Of a DNA stretch of 64,000 nucleotides, positions 1-10,377 are shown piece after piece. This DNA is from Struthio camelus. Taxonomy: Eukaryota > Chordata > Aves > Struthioniformes > Struthionidae. Both the position numbers and the translations under genes were made by a program. The notes under the pieces were generated by a model. That model was given only the letters and a program-made list of their open reading frames with translations. It was not told the DNA's origin and did not search any database. The DNA lies in the NCBI RefSeq assembly GCF_040807025.1, contig NC_090968.1, positions 1 to 64,000 of the forward strand. Direction: 5' to 3'. Position 1 is the first letter of the stretch. Every line of letters starts with the position of its first letter.

Positions 1-322
1 AGCAGAGCGGGGCCCAGCGGCAGCAGCCTTTCCTGGCGGAGGCTCCGCTGGAGGACAACTCCCACTGCCCCGGGGCCGGCCTCACGCTGCTGGGGCGAGG
101 GCAGGAGCCGGAGCCGCCCGCGAGGCCGCGTGTGGAGAGAGCAGAGAGCTCGGAGCTGTGACGTGCGGGTCTGCGGGGGACCGGCCTCGGGCGGCGGTGG
201 GGAGGGCAGTGGCACCTGGCGCTGCAGGGCCCCGGGCCTGGGCTGCTGAAGAGAAGGAAGGGGAGGCCCAGGTAATGAGAAGCTCCTGTGTGTCTTCGGC
301 CTTGCGGCTGAGGAAGTAAAAG

Positions 323-475
323 AGGGTGATTGTGGTGGTGCTGATGAGGGGCCTGGAGGACATCCCCTGTCTGGAGATGGTCAGCAAGAGCATGCTGGTG
401 CTGGCCAAAGTGGTGCATGAGCTGAAGGGCAAGGACCTGGGCTCCGCTTTCAGGGACACTGCCAAGTGCAAAGAC
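323..475 (+). pseudogene. Possible MROH (maestro heat-like repeat) exon remnant, unit A
   Basis: An open plus-strand frame starts just after an in-frame TAA (317-319) and reads VIVVVLMRGLEDIPCLEMV, then a helical stretch with AKVVHELKGKDLGSAFRD. Hydrophobic helix pairs of this kind, with GKDLGSAFRD near the end, resemble HEAT-repeat exons of the MROH family, which is heavily expanded in birds. The frame then runs into a segment that does not continue the family, with no donor consensus at the expected end. About 60 bp upstream, CCCAG|GTAATG at ~269-275 could be a donor of a preceding exon, but the implied intron would be only about 50 bp. I read it as a decayed or captured exon. The family call is from memory of family character, not from an alignment. 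Confidence 0.33.
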
Positions 476-843
476 CATGGCGGGGCACGGTGGCCCTCAC
501 GAGTCCACAACGTCTGCTCGATTCACACGCCGTCTCCAGGCTCGGACGCCTTTGCCTGCTCAACACCCTGGGACAAGACAACCCCGGGCCTTGGAAAGTA
601 CACCGAGTACACCAAAGGAAGGAAACTCTGAACCCCCTCCCCCCCAACAACCACCTCAAATCACCCCCTGCCCACAAAGGCCACCATGTGAAAAGACTCT
701 GGGGCTCCAAGGGCCTCTCTCTGCGTGCGCACAAAGCACACTCGACCACACCAAAGCGGTCTCCGAGGACGTCTTATTCAGCGGGCACCCAGCAGGCTCC
801 ACGAGGCCGAGACCTACGGAGACGTGGGGCTGGGCGACGGCTG

Positions 844-3286
844 TCAGGAAGGCAGCAGCCCCTCACTCCACAGGCTCAGGGTCTCTCCCAGCACGTACAC
901 CAGGTGAGCATAGCTCTGCTCGGGTAGCAGCCACAGCAGCAGCCGGTAGAGGAACTCCTGGTCATACTGGGAAGCGTAGAGCACCACGGCGCCCAGCACG
1001 AAGCCGACGACCAGCTCCAGGCAGATGAAGAGCGTGCAGAGTCTCCTGGGGCACAGCGCAGGCATGGGAGAGGGCGCAGGGCAGGTGCATCCCAACCCTC
1101 TCCTGCCCTGCACCCACCGCTGGGCCACGCGGGCCCCTTCAGCCAGCCCCACCGTCTGCGCCCCCACCCCCCAACACGCACTGCTCGTCGCTCCCTGGTG
1201 GAGGGTTGCAGAAGAGCCGCCAGGAGCCCAGAAAGAAGAAAGCTTGGCGCAAGGAATGCGCTGCCGGGGCGTGATTCCCAGCTGCAAAGCCCACAGCCAG
1301 TGAGCAGGACCCGCCAGGCCGCAGCCCGCTCGCTGCACAGCAGCCCACACGTGAGCCGCAGGGCATCAGGGACCCCAGGGGCAACTCACTGCAGCCACGT
1401 AGCCATGCCGCATCTCTTTGCCAGCTCCTGCCTCTCCTGCAGGCCAACACAGAGCGGGGACACTTGTGGGACCCACACGGGGCTGCATGGCGCCCCTCTC
1501 CCCAGCAAGACCCTGCCAGCTCCTGCAGGCTTTGGCGCTGCCTCTCCCCCTTACCAGCTTTGCTTCCAGCAGCTCCAGCAGCACAGACCCCTCCACCTCG
1601 GGCTCCTGCTCCATCTGCTGCTTGCTGCAGGCAACAGAGCTTGCTTGGGCGAGCGCTGACCTCCATGGCCGCTGGGGCTGCCCGTCGCAACATACTGCTG
1701 CCCCACAGCAGCCATCGGGGTCTCCTGTCCCGCCACATGCTGCACAGAGCCCCTGCATCCCCTCCCCGAGGCCGGCACTGGCGTCCTCTGGCCCTCCAGC
1801 TGCAGCACAGAGCTGCTGCATGTGCCTGTGGGGAGAGGTGTCCCCGGTGCCCACTCACTAGGCATTTTCCAGCTCCAGCTCCTCCACTTCCTCTCGAAGT
1901 GGCCTCAGTTCAGCCCGCAGCACCTGGCAGACAGAAGGGGCCCGGTCCACGTGCCTGCTGCAGCCTCCTCCAAAGCCCCCGGCCAGTGGGCGCCCACCAC
2001 CCTCTGCCCTCGCCCCTTTGGCACTACCTTTGCCCGCTTCTCCTGCTCACGCAGCTGCTGCTTCAGCTGGGCCGAGCGCTGCTGCTCCTGCAACTCACAG
2101 GGCACACAATGCAATGCCACCAGTGGAGCTGGCAGCTGGGCAGCCCCCTCCGCCTCCAGCCCCAGGGCTCGGCCCCCTCGCAACTGCCCCGCCCCAGGGC
2201 CCCGGGAGGGCTGGCCACAGACAAGGCCAGCCAAAGGGGAGTCACGGCCCCTGGGGCTAGTGCCCTCCCCAGGCCCACTGCTGGCCAAGGCTGAGGGGTG
2301 CACCGATGCCAGCACTGGCACCCCACCAGCACTGGCACCCCACTGCTGCCAGCGCAGCTCTCCCTCTCCCCTGTACCTCGTCGAGCTCCTGCAGCCTCAT
2401 GCGCCTCTCCTCCTTGGCTGCCTGCAAGCGCTCCTGCGGCAGAGGAGAGGAAGAGGAGCACTCAGCAGGGCACGGGCTCTCTCCTGTGAGATCTGCTCCT
2501 GGCAGCGGGTCCCAGGCCCTCCGCCCTCCCGGCTGCCCTCGGCCCCCAGCTCCCACTCTGCCACTGTCCCTCGCACGCGCCTCCCCTCTGTACCCAGCTC
2601 TGCAGGCACCAGCGGGCAGCCAGAGGCCCCTGGCTCCGCTCACCTCCAGCTGGGGCAGCAGCTCCTCCATCACCTGCAGCTCCTGCTGGCTGCTGCAGCA
2701 CCGCTGCCTGAGGGCACAGTTCTCCCGCGCCAGCTCCTGGGCAGCAGCCTGCAGCTCCTGCTTCTCCTCCTGCTGCATGGGGAAGGGGGCAGAGCAGGGC
2801 TTCAGAGCCAAGCAGAGGGGGCACAGAGCAGGCCTTCAGCGGGGGCACCACCAGCCCCGCGCACCAAGGCCACTCCACGCCTACCAGGCACCGCAGCAGC
2901 TCCTTGCAATGGCCCCTCTCCTCCTTGCTTTCATTCAGCTGCTCCAGCAGCCTGCTGTGCTCGGCCAGCAGCCCTTCCAGCTCCTCCGCCCCTCTCCTGC
3001 GCCTCTGCTGCCTGCAGCAACGGGGTGCCATCACACCACACGCACCGGCACAGGCCCTCCCACCTGCCTGCCCTTCCTCCGCCAACCTCCGCACACCTCC
3101 CCAGCCTCCTGCATTCCCGCGCCCAGCCACGTCGCGATCACCCCACCTGGCCACCTGCTTGGTCAGGCGGGCGTTTGTGCCCTGCAGCGCCTCATAGTCC
3201 TTCTCCAGCGCCTCCAGGAGATTCAGCAGCTCCTGCTTCTGCGCCTGTACCCGCTGCAGGGCCAGCTTCACATCCGCCACCTCCAT
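844..3286 (-). CDS. TMCO5: TMCO5-like coiled-coil tail-anchored protein, complete, 9 exons (unit A)
   Basis: Coding exons on the minus strand, from the ATG: 3147-3286, 2885-3011, 2644-2772, 2377-2433, 2028-2087, 1859-1923, 1555-1624, 1390-1436, 844-1045. Every junction has GT/AG and matching phase, and the lengths sum to 897 bp, giving 298 residues plus stop. The ATG has a fair context (AAGCCATGG). Residues ~1-230 are one long coiled coil rich in L, E, Q and K (e.g. LNLLEALEKDYEAL, EEVEELELENA). Residues ~235-256 form a single transmembrane helix (LFICLELVVGFVLGAVVLYA), followed by a ~42-residue tail ending LSLWSEGLLPS. Size, one C-terminal membrane anchor and the ending LxLxxExxLP match TMCO5A/B of mammals (about 290 residues, testis-enriched). 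Introns are 104-344 bp. No canonical AATAAA follows the stop; AATAAG lies ~70 bp downstream. The family assignment is inference from architecture and tail similarity. Confidence 0.85.
2306..2343. repeat. Two-copy minisatellite in TMCO5-like intron 4 (unit A)
   Basis: GCCAGCACTGGCACCCCA followed directly by a near-identical copy; same two-copy state at 22676, 43038 and 63401. Confidence 0.8.
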
Positions 3287-5309
3287 GGCTTGGGCTGTGC
3301 GCTGGGAGGCAGCACGGTGTGAGGGGGCTACAGCCCGTGTGCTCGGGCACACAGGGACGCTCACGTGGTCACTACCCTTCCCGGCATAGACACACATAAA
3401 CACTCGCGCACACTTACAGACCCATATTGCGTGTGCTCCAAACGATGTCCTCGTGCACAGCTGGAAGCAGCCACCCTGCTCCCCCACAGTCCACGTGTGC
3501 CAGGCACACATGTACAGCCCTGGCCCACGGGCAGGCACACTCGGGCTGTGGCGCTGGCAGTTCCCCGAGTCCCACCGCCCCCACCGCCCGGCCCGACCCG
3601 GTCCAGCCCGTGCTGGACGTCCCCCACGCAGCTCACCTCCACTCTGCAAGCACGCCCCGTGGGAGCCCAGCCGCCTCTGCCAGGCAGGGCACGAGGAGGC
3701 ACAGGCAGCGGTGCCTCTGGCGAGCGGTACCAAGGTCTGCTGCCAGCCCCAGAGCACGAGCCCAGCACCAGCCCCAAAAGCCTTGCTCGACCCCCCGCGC
3801 CTCACACCCGAGCTTGGCACGAGTCTGACCACCAGGCAGCTGGGCGAGACTCTGCAGCCGCCCGAGGCAATGCAGCAGCGCTGCGCTGTCACAAGAGGTT
3901 GGGGCCATCACAAAGGGCCGTCACAAAGGGCCCCCGAGAGCGCTGGCCAGGGGTGGCCAGTGCCCCCCAGCAGGCACCCGCCTCTTGTGCTCCCCCAGCC
4001 TCCTCCCCGGGCACGGAGGCCTAAAGCCCAGGGCTGGAGATGGGAGGAGAAAGCCCTGGGGAAGCCCTTCATCCCCACAGCCTCTGCTGCAAGATGCCAG
4101 CTGGCCTGGCCCAAAAGGGCTCTGCGCTAGAGCCCAACCACTGGGGACCCTGTGGCAGCAGGGGCAGACAGGCAGACGCCTTTCCCAATGCATGGCAGAC
4201 TCATTTCCCGCCATGGGGATGGTGGCCTTGCTTGGCCCACAGCTCCCAAGCCGTTCCTCTGAAACAGAGGCCAGCCTCCAGTCCCCTTTGCACGGAGAGC
4301 AAGCCAGCTTTCTGTGCAACAGTTGTGGCCAGTCACTCCCTGTGTCCTCTGAGCCGGCCTGCCTTGTTGGGGTCTAGCGGTCAGTGGCACAGGGCGCCGG
4401 CAGGAGCCAGCAGGGCAGCAGGGACAGGCGTCGCACCTGGAGCCCACACGTTGCCCAGAGCACAGCCCGGTAGGGGCATGCTTAGACTCATGTCATGGCT
4501 CTTCACTAATGGGCGGGTATCAGATCTACTGGCAGAATGATGAACACTAACAGAAGCGCAGATCTACTAGCAGAATTGCTAACAAGGCCATCTCAAATAC
4601 AAGGAGATCCCATAGGGGCCCCTGCACTGTGTGCTTCCCAGGGAGATAGCTTGGAGTGGGCCATAGCTGATGCATCGCATGGCGGGTATGCTGCCTCTCT
4701 CTCACATCTTGCATGTAGATCAGAGACACTGCAGGTTCAGTTCTCGGACATGCTCCCCAACTAACAGCATACCGAGAAAGAGCACGCCAACACCCACTCC
4801 CCCTATCAGCTAGCTGAGAGAGAGGAGCTTCCCGCTGATGCCAGCTACCCACAGCTATTGTCTCGCGGGAAGCTCAGGGGCTGTGCTCCAGCGGGCAGAC
4901 CCCTCACGCGCTATAATCACCCTTTTCGCAGTGTTGTCCTGGAGCGATCAGTCCAGCCTTGCTGATCCGCTGCGCTTTGGGCCTGGGAATCTGCGGGGGA
5001 CAGATCACTAAGCCTCAGGGAGACAAGCTGTGCCTGTGCTGTTTGGCAGCCACCCTTAGTTTTCATGCTTAACGCCCGAGCTCTCCTTCCTCCTAGCCGT
5101 AAGCTTATTGAAGCCAGCCTGGACACCAGTTTGTCCACAGCACAGGCTCAGGTGACAGGTATTTTTTTGCAGTAAGCGGTCATTCCTGCGAGAGCCTACT
5201 GTGACTGACCAACAACGCCTACAATGGGAGAAGGCTCAGAGGGCAAGGTGCCCCATGAATCGCAAGGACAGTGTAGGATGCAGCTCACTAACCGCAGCTG
5301 TTGCACACA
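3287..5309. other. Region upstream of the TMCO5-like gene, no clear gene (unit A)
   Basis: 3287-4480 is GC-rich and should hold the promoter and 5' UTR of the minus-strand TMCO5-like gene; I see no TATA box at a convincing distance. Near 4521 and 4559 there is a direct repeat, CAGATCTACTRGCAGAAT, 38 bp apart. From 4537 a plus-strand frame is stopped at 4762-4764 (TAA) here but continues to 212 codons in units B and C. GCGCTATAATCACC at ~4908-4921 is TATA-like. No protein family recognised. Confidence 0.5.
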
Positions 5310-5523
5310 GACCTGACCAGCGTTGTGACGCTGAGCGTGTCTGAGACTGGAAATGGCAACCACATTGGTATTGTGATTGGTATTGTGCTTGAACTGTCTA
5401 GCTAGATGTTGTTCAGTGTATACACTTGTACTGTGATACACTTGAATTGTGCTCTCAGGGCATTGCTGAATCATTGTGCTAAATCAACACCCCCTGTAAC
5501 ATCAGATTCCCTCAAAAGAAACT
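5310..5523 (+). repeat. Dispersed repeat, copy 1 of the pair (unit A)
   Basis: Begins CCAGCGTTGTGAC and ends CTCAAAAGAAAC. By eye it aligns along its length with 19997-20206, sharing CAGCGTTGTGAC, CACATTGGT, GTGTACACTTG/GTATACACTTG, TGCTAAATCA and GTA(A/G)CATCA, with many substitutions between. The two are in direct orientation. Family unknown; solo-LTR-like or another avian dispersed repeat. Confidence 0.6.
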
Positions 5524-5535
5524 TTTGAGGCCTGT

Positions 5536-5732
5536 GAGGGTGACGGAGCACTGGCAGAGGTTGCCCGGAGAGCTTGTGGAGTCTCCTTCGCTGGAGATTT
5601 TCAAAACCGGCCTGGACGCGGTCCTGGGCAACATGCTCTAGAGGACCCGGCTTGAGCAGGGGGGTTGGACTAGATGATCTCCAGAGGTCCCTTCCAGGCT
5701 TGGCCATTGCGTGCTTCTGTGTGATTCTGTGA
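5536..5732 (+). mobile_element. CR1 LINE 3' tail (unit A)
   Basis: Shows the standard CR1 3' order: GGTTGCCCGGAGAGC, TGTGGAGTCTCC, TTTTCAAAACC, GTCCTGGGCAAC, TTGGACTAGATGATCTCC, AGAGGTCCCTTCCA, and the terminal GTGATTCTGTGA. It is 5'-truncated, with no reverse transcriptase. CR1 is the dominant avian retrotransposon, and this is the main evidence for the host group. Confidence 0.93.
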
Positions 5733-5905
5733 ACCTGACAGCCACTGCAGGCAAGGCTGACACTGATTATCACACGGCCAGCTGATGCTCTGGCAGGGTT
5801 TGGGTCTCATAGTTGCTCTATCAGAGCAAGCAGGCGCTTGCACGCGTCTTGGCCCACCGCTGTCCCTTCAGAAGTTCAAAGGTGTTGGTGTGTGCAGGGC
5901 GGATT

Positions 5906-5937
5906 CCCCTCCTCCCTCCCTCCCTCCCTCCACCTCC
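5906..5937. repeat. (CCCT)n microsatellite (unit A)
   Basis: Runs of CCTCCCTCCC; same length in units B (26270) and C (46632). Confidence 0.85.
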
Positions 5938-6420
5938 ACTGATTACAGTGGGAGCTTAGACAAGGAGCTGGCATGCAGACAGCCATTTTGTGCTCACCAA
6001 AACTGGGGACAGGGGAATCCCCCCTCCTGAGAGTGTGTGGAGTGCACGGGATGGAACGGAATCCCGCTTCATGCCAGGGCCTTCTCAATGTATTGTTTAC
6101 CTCCTCTAAATCAGTCCCTGAAGCATGAGGAAAGTAACTCCCTTCTTGGCCCTGTCTAGGAGTCCTGTCTTCTCATGAGATGGGAATAGGGCCTTCTAGC
6201 GGGACATTTCCGGCTGTAAGGGTGAGGCGGGGGCAAGGCCTGGACTCCTGGCAGGGACAGATACACTGTTTCTATCACTGTGTCAGAGCGGGCTTCTCTG
6301 TAATAAATGGGGATTTCCTCAGTGCAGTGCTTGAAGGTTGGGCTCTTCTTCCAAAGGTGGAGTCAACAATGCGCTCAAGGGCTTTCAGCCTGAAGGGGCC
6401 TGTTGCTTTTTGGGGGTTCT

Positions 6421-6448
6421 CCATGGGCTCGAGGCGATGAGCCCATGG
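6421..6448. other. Perfect 10 bp inverted repeat (unit A)
   Basis: CCATGGGCTC, 8-base loop, GAGCCCATGG. Also at 26785-26812 and 47147-47174. No terminator-type context; may be chance. Confidence 0.7.
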
Positions 6449-8605
6449 GATGATGTGTTAGGGAAGGAGGGCTGGATTCAGCTCTCGCTTGTGGGTAGCC
6501 AGTGCTCCTGGAGGTGGTGAATGGTCAAGTGGTATCTCCCAAACGACAGGGCTGGAGACTGATTCCCATCCTTCTCCAAGGGAGTATGGAGCCACCAGGA
6601 GAGCACAGGGCATCTCCAAGGGCACCACGTGCCCTCGGGGTGGGCAGTGAATGGAGCTTCACAAAATCAGGTGGAGTCATCCAAAGGTAAAGGCCTAAAC
6701 CAATGAATGTGCAGGCCAGTGAGAGCCCTACAGTCCCACGAGAGGCAGTGGGGACCCCGGAGGCCCAGGGAAAGGAGCCTGGAGAGCGGTTCACGTCACC
6801 TTCAATGAAAAGCCATGGGCTTGATCTAGGGCCACACCTGAACACAGCCTGAGCTGTTTGAAGTGCCCTGCGATTGCTCAGAGCATCGTCCATGGCCACC
6901 TACCCTTTGGTAGGGGGTTGTCTGTCCCGCGGGGTCTGCTTCCCACCCTGACCACCACGGCCAGGGCGGAGTCACCCTGTGGCCCCAGGGCACCACGGTC
7001 CGCTCCCACTGCAGAGCAGCACCCCCAGCTCGGGTCGCTACACAGGGGAAGGCTCCAGGAATGGCCGGGCAGGCCAGCGCCGATGCACTCACCTGGGGAA
7101 AGGCTCTTTGGGCAGCAGGAACGTCCCTGGAGAGCAGCAAAGCAACAACCGTGTGCTTGCAAGGAGGAATAAGCGAGCGAGAAGTCTGTTTCTCTGTGTG
7201 TCAGCTAAGGGCAGGCTGGTGTGTCCTGGGGGCAGCAGGAGCTGCCTGAGGAGCCGCAGGGCAGGGACTCTGGCGCTGTCCTGGAGGGAGGCGCTGGCAC
7301 GAGGGAGCTGCAGGCCGTCTGGGGGCAGGGAATCTCCTTGACACAAGAACAAGGGGCACAGAGTGTCACTGTCCTCTGCTTCCTTGTGTCCCTGGGGCCA
7401 GGGACAGTTTGGAAGCTGACGAGGCAGCTGACACCCTGCCCCTACCCACCCCTTCCCCCGTGCTGCTGTGCTTTCAAGGGGGCTTGGGCTGTGGTGTGAG
7501 TGCTACTGTGCCGCAGAAACACGGGCCTCGACCCCTCGCTGCAGCCCCCACTGCCCTCCTGCCCCTGCCCTGCCGCCCTGCCGTCCTCCCCACGCTGCCC
7601 TGCCTCCTGACTCCTCTCCCCACACCGCAGGGCCCGGCAGTGCAGCAGGCGCAGGCACAGCCCCGCAGCTGCTGCCTGGTCCCCGGCCCTCCCCGCCTCC
7701 CTCCACACCAGGGCTCCAGCCCCAGCCAGGCAGCAGGTCCGGCCTCTCCCCCCAGCTCCTGGCCTGGCTCCTCCCGCACTCCCACCCCCTGGCAGGGAGC
7801 TGGAGCTGCCCTGGTCCTGGGCAACTGGCCAGCACCAGGGCTGGCATAGGGCCCGGGTGGACAGGCAGTGCGGGGGGGCAGTGGGGCAGGGCGAGCAGCC
7901 TCCCTCAGGGCCCCACGGCTGGGCCAGGAGGGATGAGGCCATGCGGCCAGCTGGGCTCCAGCTGCTGCTTTGATGTCAGCTCCATGGAGGGACCGTTGGG
8001 GTTTGCTCCCTTTGCAGGGGAATGGCTGGAGGCGGAGACCTTGCCGGGGCCTGGTCCAGACCGGGGCAGTGCGCTACTGATCAAATTGAAGGACGCAGCC
8101 CCCTTTTCCTCCACCAAAATGATCCACAGACTATTAGGGCACGTGCGTTTAATCCACAGTACTCCTTATGGGACCGAAGGCAAAAGAAATGTGCTGTCCG
8201 TTCTTCTAGGTGAAAAAACGACGTTGGTTTGTGTCGCCATCTTTGCCCTTCTAGCTTCCAGGACTGTTAAAACAGCAGTGAATTTTGTGGTGGGAACAAA
8301 ATTGAGAAAGGGTTTGTTGAAACGGCTTAAGAGAAAACCTGAAACAATTTCTGATTTTGTTACCTATAGGCCACAAAGATTATGTTACTCTTTTGCTATT
8401 CCCGAGGGGAAGGCATTTACCGCCACAGCTGAAAAGTGAGCTTAGGTTGTCCCAGTTGGGTCAGTCATTTTTCTCAACTGCTATTGTTTCTCTGTCTCTA
8501 CTGCTGGGAGGCAACTCTCTGGACCGACTGAACTCAGTTATGCCTCTAGGATCTTTGGCTTGAGCCGGCATGAGGTGCTGCCATGCTGTGGTGGCAGAAA
8601 GAAAT

Positions 8606-8741
8606 GCTAGAGAGGCTGTGGAGTCTCCCTCACTGGAGGTATTCAAAACCCAACAGGGCCCGGCCCTGAGCAACCTGCTCTAGCTGACCCTGACCATCTC
8701 CAGAGGTCCCTTCCACCCTCCGCCATTCCGTGGTTCCGTGA
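8606..8741 (+). mobile_element. Second, more decayed CR1 3' tail (unit A)
   Basis: GAGAGGCTGTGGAGTCTCC, TATTCAAAACCC, CTGAGCAACCTGCTCTAG, CATCTCCAGAGGTCCCTTCC, ending TTCCGTGA. It lacks the GGGGGGTTGGACTAGATG segment of the first element and is more diverged, so it is a separate, older insertion. Confidence 0.88.
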
Positions 8742-8749
8742 CCCTGCAG

Positions 8750-8866
8750 TTGTTGATATTCAACTCTCAGAACAAGCCTGAGTTCTACCGGACGGAGGTG
8801 ACGCCGCACTGCAAGCTCAAAAGCTTCCTGGTCTTGGGAGGTGCACAGACAGTGTATTCAGAGTGA
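8750..8866 (+). other. Unassigned exon-like open segment after the CR1 tail (unit A)
   Basis: Follows an acceptor-like CCCTGCAG and reads 38 codons to TGA, with a natural-looking composition (FNSQNKPEFYRTEV, CKLKSFLVLGG). It sits directly at the end of the second CR1 tail. It may be a fragment of a host gene. I cannot name the family. Equivalent segments: 29113-29229 and 49476-49592. Confidence 0.3.
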
Positions 8867-10377
8867 GCAAGCAGGTAGATCTTCCTTTAAAAAGCAGAAC
8901 CACTCAGAATTCACTGAGCTCAAGGGGAGGTCCTTGCCACCTCCCTCTGGTCTGCAGGAAACACATCTGGCTGCCCTTAGACAGTTCTCGGCCGTCCTGG
9001 ATATCCCACCTCAGCTATTCATGCCTCAGCTAGGCATTACCTCCCCCCACTCCCCAGGAGCCCTCTCCTCCAGGCTTCTCCTCCTTCTTCCTAAGTGCTG
9101 GCTAATTCCACAGATTCATGCCTTGCTTCTGCCTCCCTTTATGGTACCTACGATGACTTCTCTGAAGTTCTGGGGCTGCCTTTATACAGTCGCAGTTACC
9201 AAGCCACGTGCAGGATTTTCCCCTAACTGCAGCCTGTTCCCTTTACAGCCACATACAGTCGTGTGCTCTACAGGCCCTCAAGCTGACAGCGCGCCAGAGA
9301 GAGCGCACCTGAACCCTTGGAGGAGGTGAGGCACGTTTGGCTCCCCCACCCGCACGGCCCCCAGCAGAGGAGCCCATGGAGGTAGGTGCCACCCACCCTC
9401 GCCCCTCACCCCACGAGCGGCAACACAGGCAGAGGGAAGGGGCTTGCTCTTCTTGCGCTGAGAGGGGCCATCGCACTGCCGCCAACGCCAAAAGGTTCGT
9501 CACCTCTCCACCAATCCTTTGAAAAGGGTGAGGGTCAGAGCTGCCAGGGGCAGGGCAGGGCTTGTGGACTTCTGCTGCAATTTGGCTGGGCGGCAGGGCA
9601 CATACTCCTGCTGGGCTCACTTGGCTGACAGGCATGCTGTGCATCTGTGGCCAGTGCCGTGTGTGTAGCAAGAGGCTGCAGGGGTCTCCAGGAGTGCTGA
9701 GAGACCTCGTTGCCTCTTCCTCGGAGTGCACTTGCAGCTGTGGTGAGCTGCACTTGGAACTATGCTGCAGGCTGGGCTGTGCAAGGAAGCAGAGGTGGTC
9801 AGTGGGGTTTTGGGAAGTGCTGAGTCCCAAGCAGCAAGGGCATGCTTTTGAAGAGGGCAAGGAGAAAGGGCAGGGTGCCCAAGAATGGCAAGGATGCCCA
9901 CGTTCCCCGGGGGCAGCATGTTGGTTCCTGAGCTTTCTGGCAGCTCCCAGTTCGTAAAGGAAGAGTTGCTCTGAGAACTGTCTGAATGCATGCTCCCCCA
10001 GCCTCCTGTGCTCTGCTGATGCGGCTGGTACTGGTGCAAAGAGGGACCTCTTCCTTTCCGGAGGAAGGAGGGAGGCAGATGTCGGCAATTCCTAGGCAGT
10101 TCCTGAGCCGGGACATTTTTCAATGTCTTTCCTTCCTCTCTTGCTGAGTTAGGAGGAGACTGACCCATGACACCTCCCTGTCATGGGAGGGCACCGAGGC
10201 CTTCCTGGGTGATAGGCACCAGTGCCTGTGTTCTTTCTTCTCATCCTGAAAGCAGCCTCGTGTGGGTTTCTGTACCAATGGCTCTTCTGCACCACTGCCT
10301 GCACCATAGTCCGCCCTCCACACTGCCCTCCGCAGTCTTCCCAGGAAGGGCAATGATCTCGGCCTCTCTTTCTGCAG
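8867..10377. other. TOPORS-like promoter, putative 5' exon and intron (unit A)
   Basis: Contains the candidate ATG exon (9376) and a ~1 kb putative intron. A minus-strand frame of 281 codons (9243-10088) overlaps here but has Ser/Pro/Cys-rich composition without domains; I regard it as a shadow. Counterparts: 29230-30740 and 49593-51103. Confidence 0.45.
9376..9381 (+). other. Candidate first coding exon of the TOPORS-like gene (unit A)
   Basis: ATGGAG followed by the donor GTAGGT, in the context AGCCCATGGAG. Spliced to the acceptor at 10376-10377 it keeps phase 0 and would add Met-Glu before the large exon. A ~1 kb intron would result. This is only the simplest start I can see; another upstream exon is possible. 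Equivalent sites are at 29739 and 50102. Confidence 0.35.

Larger units (their letters stand above)
5733..8605. other. Intergenic region with GC-rich block and an unassigned frame (unit A)
   Basis: Holds a CCCT tract (~5906-5937), a perfect hairpin (6421-6448), an AATAAA at ~6303, and a GC-rich block at ~7440-7860. A plus-strand frame, 7468-8439, is open for over 300 codons. Its first half is Pro/Ser/Ala-rich as expected of chance GC-rich sequence. Its last ~110 codons (from ~8100) fall in AT-richer DNA and include a hydrophobic run (TTLVCVAIFALLASRTV) followed by a basic stretch (KLRKGLLKRLKRK). I do not recognise it. Confidence 0.4.

Noticed and set aside
1185-1304. Possible extra TMCO5 exon (FFFLGSWRLFCNPPP) before the membrane exon
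   Set aside because: Its phases do not fit the exon before it, while the flanking exons (ending CA and starting G) join directly in frame and give the expected length.
1822-3399. 525-codon plus-strand frame, open in units A, B and C
   Set aside because: It is antisense to the TMCO5-like coiled coil. Its Leu/Ser/Pro/Ala-rich composition is what the reverse complement of CAG/CTG/GAG-rich exons gives.
2462-3892. 476-codon minus-strand frame covering parts of the TMCO5-like gene
   Set aside because: It reads through introns. Only the segments matching the first two exons are natural; the rest is out of frame or intronic.
4481-5309. Retroviral LTR or internal region
   Set aside because: A TATA-like box and mixed composition are not enough. 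No primer-binding site, gag/pol/env frames or target-site duplication were found.
9243-10088. 281-codon minus-strand frame upstream of TOPORS
   Set aside because: No domain, Ser/Pro/Cys-rich, no splice logic; it overlaps the presumed TOPORS 5' region.
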